Positions 60,087 to 64,000 of a stretch of DNA of 64,000 nt are shown in pieces. Origin of the DNA: Microtetraspora glauca (GTDB taxonomy: Bacteria; Actinomycetota; Actinomycetes; Streptosporangiales; Streptosporangiaceae); NCBI GenBank assembly GCA_001570385.1, contig BBYL01000016.1:124001-188000 (forward strand), written 5' to 3'. The translations under genes were made by a program, and so were the position numbers. Every line of letters begins with the position of its first letter. Position 1 is the stretch's first letter. The notes under the pieces are model-generated. The model ran no database searches and was not told where the DNA came from. It worked only from the letters and a program-made list of their open reading frames with translations.

Positions 60087-60398
60087 ATGCCCTGCTACCG
60101 GTGCGGGGCCCGGCAGACCGATCCGGTTCGTGGCGCGAGTCCCTGGAAACGCGGGGTGCGCCACGAGGCGCAGGTTCTGGTCTGCCCGGACTGCCAGCGT
60201 GCGCACGACCTCGATCTCGACGCGTGCGTCTCATGCGGTTCCACCGCGCTGATCTGCCGCCTCGGGGAGGTCGAGTGCCGCTCGTGCGGAGCCGTACGGC
60301 TCGCGCGGTCGTGCGAGTCGCTGGTCTCCGCGGCCGGCTCGCCGGACCTGTCCGCCGAGGTCGAGGCGGCGCTGAACCGTGTCCTCGGACGTTCCTGA
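60087..60398 (+). CDS. Zinc-ribbon protein
   Basis: 103 residues from ATG 60087, with GGGAGGCG upstream. It has three CxxC pairs: CYRCG at the N-terminus, VCPDCQ, CVSCG, and ECRSCG, all expected to bind zinc. The rest is a short basic/acidic linker and a C-terminal helix (VEAALNRVLG). It is 22 bp from the peroxiredoxin gene and could be co-transcribed, so a redox-linked role is possible; this is inference. Confidence 0.85.
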   Translation: MPCYRCGARQTDPVRGASPWKRGVRHEAQVLVCPDCQRAHDLDLDACVSCGSTALICRLGEVECRSCGAVRLARSCESLVSAAGSPDLSAEVEAALNRVLGRS

Positions 60399-60443
60399 TC
60401 TGCCCGATTTGGCGAATCGTCCTCCGGTGACGACGATGTCCGA

Positions 60444-61394
60444 GTGAGTTACGTCGTTGCGCTCGATGTGGGCGGTACGTCGATGAAGGGCGGGCTCGTC
60501 ACGAGCTCCGGCGAGGTGACCCCTTTCGAGGGACGCCCGACGGAACGTGAGCGCGGGGCGGCGGCCGTTGTCGCGGCCATCCGCGCCTACGTGGGCGAGC
60601 TCGCCGGGCACGGAGTCTCCCGCTTCGGTGAGGAGCCCTCCGGTGTCGGTCTCGCCGTACCGGGCATCGTCACCTCCTCCACGGCCGTCTATTCCGCCAA
60701 CATCGGCTGGCGGAACGTGCCCGCCGAGGACTTCGTGCCCGGCGACGCGCCCGCCCGGCTCGGGCACGACGTACGCACCGGAGGGCTGGCCGAGAGCGTG
60801 TTCGGCGCCGGGCGCGACGCCGCCGACTTCCTCTTCCTCCCCATCGGCACCGGTATCGCGGGCGCCGTCGTGGTCCGCGGCGAGCCGTACGGCGGGGCGC
60901 ACGGATGGGGCGGCGAGATCGGGCACACGCCCGTCTGGCCCTCGGGTGAGAAGTGCGCGTGCGGCCAGGTCGGCTGCCTGGAGACCTACGCGTCCGCCTC
61001 CGCCGTGGCCCGGCGCTTCGAGCGACGCTCCGGCCGTACGGCCACCGCCAAGGAGGTCGTGGAGCTGGCGCTGTCCGGCGACGTCGCGGCGCGGGAGGTC
61101 TTCGACGAGGCGATCGAGGCGCTGGCGATCTCGCTGGCGTCGTACACGCTGCTGCTCGACCCGTCGCTGGTCGTCATCGGCGGAGGGCTGGGGGAGGCGG
61201 GGCCCGCCCTGTTCGAGCCCCTCAGGGAACGGCTGGCCGCGCGGCTGACCTTCCGTGAGCCCCCGGAGCTTCGTCCGGCGGCTCTCGGCGTACAGGCGGG
61301 AATGCTCGGCGCCGCGCTGCTCGGCTGGCAGGCGGCCGGTGTGCCCGACGCGGGCGCCGGCTGGGCCACGGAAACGCTGCTGGGCGGTCGTTAG
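60444..61394 (+). CDS. ROK family sugar kinase
   Basis: 316 residues from GTG 60444. Phosphate-1 motif DVGGTSMKGGLV at the N-terminus, sugar-binding GHTPVWPSGEKCACGQVGCLETYAS with the ROK zinc motif CxCGxxGCxE, and adenosine motif IGGGLGEAGPALFEPLRERL. It is a glucokinase-like protein without a DNA-binding domain, so it probably phosphorylates glucose or another hexose. The gene stands alone. Confidence 0.93.
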   Translation: MSYVVALDVGGTSMKGGLVTSSGEVTPFEGRPTERERGAAAVVAAIRAYVGELAGHGVSRFGEEPSGVGLAVPGIVTSSTAVYSANIGWRNVPAEDFVPGDAPARLGHDVRTGGLAESVFGAGRDAADFLFLPIGTGIAGAVVVRGEPYGGAHGWGGEIGHTPVWPSGEKCACGQVGCLETYASASAVARRFERRSGRTATAKEVVELALSGDVAAREVFDEAIEALAISLASYTLLLDPSLVVIGGGLGEAGPALFEPLRERLAARLTFREPPELRPAALGVQAGMLGAALLGWQAAGVPDAGAGWATETLLGGR

Positions 61395-61595
61395 CGTCGC
61401 GGGCGTCGCGCTCCGGACGTGGCCCCGCCACGGCGAGGCGGGGCCCGGAACGCGAACGGCGCGAAGTAGGCGGCGAGCCCCGGAACAACGCGAACGGCGC
61501 GCGGTACCCGGATCCCGATCTGGCGTCGGGAGACACGGACGGATCTCCCGATGTGCTGAAAGGCGTCCCGGTGTCGTAAGGTGTAATCCCGTCTG

Positions 61596-61670
61596 GGGCG
61601 GTTAGCTCAGCGGTAGAGCACTCGCCTTACAAGCGAGGGGTCACTGGTTCGAACCCAGTACCGCCCACCA
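61596..61670 (+). tRNA. tRNA-Val (anticodon UAC)
   Basis: Cloverleaf: acceptor GGGCGGT pairs with ACCGCCC, D-arm with GCTCAGCGGTAGAGC, anticodon stem CTCGC/GCGAG with loop CTTACAA (anticodon TAC), T-arm CTGGTTCGAACCCAG. CCA is encoded (61668-61670). The pattern matches valine tRNA. An element integrated at its 3' end is indicated by the neighbouring integrase remnant. Confidence 0.95.
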
Positions 61671-61680
61671 GCGAGAACAA

Positions 61681-61706
61681 GCCCCGTAGCGATCGTGCTA
61701 CGGGGC
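61681..61706. terminator. Hairpin terminator after tRNA-Val
   Basis: GCCCCGTAGC (61681-61690) pairs perfectly with GCTACGGGGC (61697-61706), followed by TTCGT. Confidence 0.75.
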
Positions 61707-61749
61707 TTCGTGCCACTAACGTGCCATTAGCCGATGCAGGTGATCTTGC

Positions 61750-62451
61750 TCATGGATCGCTCGCGTGGCTTGGCAGGGCTTCTGTGATCCTGCCGTTCAT
61801 GGCGTTCGCGGTCTTGTGGTCGGCCTCCGCCGTGCGGTGTTGGTAGATCATCGCGGCGTGGACGGAGTCGTGTCCCATCCGCTCCATGAGGTCCCGGAGG
61901 GTCGCGCCCGAGCTGGCGGCAATCGTATTGCCGGTGTGGCGGAGATTATGGAATCGCAGGCTGGGGAAGCCGACCTTCTTCGTGTTCTTCGTCCAGTCGG
62001 CTGCCCGGCGGAAGTTGCTTCGCCTGAGGGTGCCGGCCCGTGCGCCGGTGAAGATCTGGGCGTCGTCCTCTGGATCGGTGAAGTCGTCGAGGTGATCCCG
62101 AAGCGCGGGGATGATTGCCGAAGGAATGGCGACTGTCCGGACACCGGCTCGTGACTTGGGCGGCCCGATGAGCAGTTCTCCCGTGTCCAGCTCGACATGC
62201 TGTTGCCGAATGCTGACGGTGCCCGTGTTCAGGTCCAGGTCCATCCGCCGGAGTGCCGCGACCTCGCCCCAGCGCAGGCTCGCGAAGGTGGCTAGCAGGA
62301 TCATCGGAGTGGAGGTTCCGCCCTCGGCGTCGTGCGTGAGCGCGGTGTGCCTTGTGCCCGCAGAGACCGTGTGTGGGTGACGCATGCGGCAATTGAGCAG
62401 GCATATCGTCGCGCTCTGCTTTCGAGACGCAGGCAGCCGGAGATGTCGCAT
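61750..62451 (-). pseudogene. Truncated tyrosine-type site-specific integrase
   Basis: The last part of a phage/ICE-type tyrosine recombinase. From about 62304 on, the catalytic domain is readable: RI in ATFASLRWGEVAALRR, the HxxR box in HNLRHTGNT, and the Tyr in MIYQHRTAEA. The N-terminal arm-binding and core-binding domains, about 200 residues, are missing; the frame before 62304 is unlike an integrase. Its 3' end lies just beside the tRNA-Val gene, the expected insertion target. The gene is probably inactive. A remnant element may lie to its right. Confidence 0.85.
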
Positions 62452-62520
62452 TCCGAGACGGTCGAAGTAATGCGTGTCACTGTCTGGGTGCTTCGGTCAG
62501 GCATGCGCGATCATGACCGG

Positions 62521-63222
62521 ATGGAGACTCGTTTCCTTGCTATCGCTGAGCTGGTCGAAGCCCCGTCCGCGGCGGTCGTAGTCGACGTCATGCGTGCCTT
62601 CACAGTGGCTGCCTGGGTCTTCGCCCAGGGAGCGGAAAAGATCGTTCTTGCCGAGTCGCTGGACGAAGCCCTGGCGCTCAAGGCTCGCCACCCGGATTGG
62701 GTGGCGCTCAAAGACGGTCCGCCGGCGACAGGGTTCGACACCGTCAACTCGCCGGGCCTGCTGCGGTCTGTCGACCTTGGCGGACGGACCGTTGTGCAGA
62801 AGACCACGGCAGGGACGGTCGGCGCCCTTGCGGTCAAGGAGGCGTCGCTGGTGCTGTGCGCCAGCTTCGTGGTGGCGGAGGCAACGGCTCGGCTCTTGCG
62901 GACACGCGAGTGCGGCAGCGTCACGTTCGTGGTCACCGGCGACGACGGGCGCGCCGATGAAGATCTGGCGTGCGCCCAATACATCGCCCAGCGGGCCACC
63001 GGGGCCGGGGCGGATGCATCTGAGTTCCTCCGCCGCGCCGGCGAGTCACGCGCCGCCGCCGAGTTGGCGGAGGGCGTGCGCCAAGGCGCCCACCCTGATG
63101 ACGTCGCACTCTGTCTTGAACTCGACCGATTCCCCTTTGCCATGGTGGCGGCATTGGAGGACTCGCTCATGGTCCTCCGCCCGCGCGCCGTGCCCTCGCT
63201 GACCGACGAGGTTTCGATCTGA
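62521..63222 (+). CDS. 2-phosphosulfolactate phosphatase-like protein (ComB family)
   Basis: 233 residues from ATG 62521. The ComB fold is seen at VVVDVMRAFTVAAWVFAQGAEKIVLAESLDEAL, DGPPATGFDTVNSPGLLRSVDLGGRTVVQKTTAGTVGAL and LVLCASFVVAEATARLL, with CGSVTFVVTGDDGRADEDLACAQYI. In methanogens ComB makes sulfolactate for coenzyme M; bacterial homologues have an undefined role. It lies in the decayed element next to tRNA-Val, with several less GC-rich codons, and may be cargo. Confidence 0.85.
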   Translation: METRFLAIAELVEAPSAAVVVDVMRAFTVAAWVFAQGAEKIVLAESLDEALALKARHPDWVALKDGPPATGFDTVNSPGLLRSVDLGGRTVVQKTTAGTVGALAVKEASLVLCASFVVAEATARLLRTRECGSVTFVVTGDDGRADEDLACAQYIAQRATGAGADASEFLRRAGESRAAAELAEGVRQGAHPDDVALCLELDRFPFAMVAALEDSLMVLRPRAVPSLTDEVSI

Positions 63223-63290
63223 TCGCTGGGTGAGGTCCGACTGTGCGCTTCTCCTCCTAGCGTGGAGACCGAACCGGGAGAGGTTTGGTC

Positions 63291-63470
63291 GTGGCAGGTA
63301 CCACGAGGCGCCGGGTTGATGCGGAGTTTTGGGCTGGAGCGGTGCGCATCGTCAAGGAGACCGGCAAACCCGTCTCGCGCGTCGCGCGCGGGAGCTTTCC
63401 CCCGGAGCGTGGACACCCGGTTTCACGCAGCCAGTTCGGTCACCCTAACAAGCCGATATTCGTAGACTGA
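63291..63470 (+). pseudogene. IS3-type transposase OrfA fragment
   Basis: From GTG 63291, preceded by GGGAGAGG, the first 34 residues (AGTTRRRVDAEFWAGAVRIV, KETGKPVSRVAR) resemble the helix-turn-helix opening of IS3-family OrfA proteins. The reading then loses similarity (SFPPERGHPVSRS), so the gene is truncated. On the other strand at about 63480-63585, AWYNNRRRRSATENPP is weakly like an OrfB C-terminus. The insertion sequence is degraded. Confidence 0.55.
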
Positions 63471-63587
63471 ACCGCCCCGGCTTCGGTGGAGACCTTGATG
63501 TGCCCTGAGGTGGGTTCTCGGTCGCCGAGCGCCTTCGCCGGTTGTTGTACCAGGCGGTCCGGAGGAAGATCTCGGTCACGAGTGGTC
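63471..63587. other. Short stretch without a gene in the decayed element
   Basis: I see nothing firm. The minus strand has a transposase-like AWYNNRRRR peptide of low confidence, in line with insertion-sequence debris. Confidence 0.35.
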
Positions 63588-63962
63588 TCATTCCTCGTCG
63601 AGGCCATGCAGGTAGTCCTCGAAGGTGGGGCGTCGATCCCTTCGGCGCGACAACACGATTGCGGCCACCAGTGCGGCAGGGACCATTGCGAGCCTGAGCG
63701 CCCAGCGGCCCAGTCGACGGACCGCCCTGAGCAGTTCCTTGAGCGACTGCCAAGGGTGTCTCAGGGCCATGACGGTCAATATGAAGGCCATGCCGCCGAG
63801 GCTGATCCCCGAGAAGTCGTCGGGGTCGTCTCGTTCCTTCTCCTTGGTCACGGTGCGGAACCGAAGGTGAAGGGCAGGAGCTTGATGCTGCGGACCAATG
63901 GAATCCTCCCAAGTCAGCATGGACATCAGGGTCGGAATTGAGCCGTGATCGTGAGCGTACAT
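63588..63962 (-). CDS. Small membrane protein, uncharacterised
   Basis: 124 residues from 63962; ATG 63926 is a possible later start. Two hydrophobic segments (ISLGGMAFILTVMAL, about 53-67, and LRLAMVPAALVAAIVLS, about 88-104) are joined by a basic loop (WQSLKELLRAVRRLG) and followed by a cytoplasmic tail with RRRDRRPTFEDYLHGLDEE. No family recognised. It ends the window's decayed element and is probably accessory. Confidence 0.55.
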   Translation of the reverse strand: MYAHDHGSIPTLMSMLTWEDSIGPQHQAPALHLRFRTVTKEKERDDPDDFSGISLGGMAFILTVMALRHPWQSLKELLRAVRRLGRWALRLAMVPAALVAAIVLSRRRDRRPTFEDYLHGLDEE

Positions 63963-64000
63963 CAGGGAGCTTTACATGGCTCCGGACCATTGGCTCGACG

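Noticed and set aside
63445..63990. Complete IS3 OrfB on the minus strand
   Set aside because: Only a short AWYNNRRRR-like peptide is transposase-like, and it overlaps a better-supported small membrane protein frame; orientation opposite OrfA also argues against one intact element.

Overview
The window is high-GC actinobacterial chromosome, with GC-rich third positions, many GTG/TTG starts and several apparently leaderless promoters. The gene content suggests Streptosporangiales or a relative: HrdB-type principal sigma factor, topoisomerase IV parE/parC, the fasR-fabD-fabH-acpP-fabF block, homodimeric AceE, and actinobacterial DUF3145, DUF3052, DUF5998 and DUF7455 proteins. The taxonomic call is an inference from gene content. 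Most of the window reads as core chromosome. One predicted regulatory/proteolytic cassette and a short tRNA-associated island stand out.

Layout. 1-7.3 kb: end of a membrane protein, a membrane-anchored double AAA+ ATPase, a peptide-type ABC solute-binding lipoprotein, a 125-bp tandem repeat, and a large uncharacterised protein. 7.4-15.3 kb: HhH-GPD DNA repair protein, PAS-PAS-GAF-SpoIIE phosphatase, principal sigma factor HrdB, YaaA, an acetyltransferase and a DUF7455 protein. 15.5-22.7 kb: parE and, on the other strand, parC, enclosing an SPFH membrane protein and a beta-carbonic anhydrase. 22.8-32.1 kb: acetyltransferase, RecQ helicase fused to a phosphoribosyltransferase-like tail, PfkB sugar kinase, N-GNAT/acyl-CoA-synthetase fusion (protein acetyltransferase type), DUF5998, alkaline-phosphatase superfamily hydrolase and rhodanese.

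32.1-37.0 kb holds the most unusual cassette: a cytosolic subtilisin-like protease with a complete triad, an RNA polymerase sigma factor, a small beta-rich partner and an 885-residue helical-repeat CHAT protein with an intact His-Cys dyad. All four are on the minus strand, and the last three genes overlap by 4 nt each. It looks like a regulated proteolysis/transcription module. 37.1-44.2 kb is DUF3145 plus the type II fatty acid synthase operon with its PucR-type regulator and an acyl-CoA carboxylase beta subunit.

44.2-51.2 kb: AraC regulator, VOC proteins, a solitary ClpP, a three-gene set (small membrane protein, glutathionylspermidine-synthase-like ATP-grasp, DUF350) resembling the enterobacterial ygiBC/yjfLMC arrangement, a HhH-PHP phosphoesterase and two WYL proteins. 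51.3-55 kb: a membrane-anchored trypsin-like protease with a Gln/Tyr-rich repeat tail, divergent from an ECF sigma factor coupled to a membrane protein. 55-61.4 kb: aceE, DUF1918, YjbQ, DUF3052, AhpE-type peroxiredoxin, zinc-ribbon protein and ROK kinase. At 61.6 kb a tRNA-Val(UAC) marks the edge of a decayed element with a truncated tyrosine integrase, a 2-phosphosulfolactate phosphatase homologue and insertion-sequence debris.
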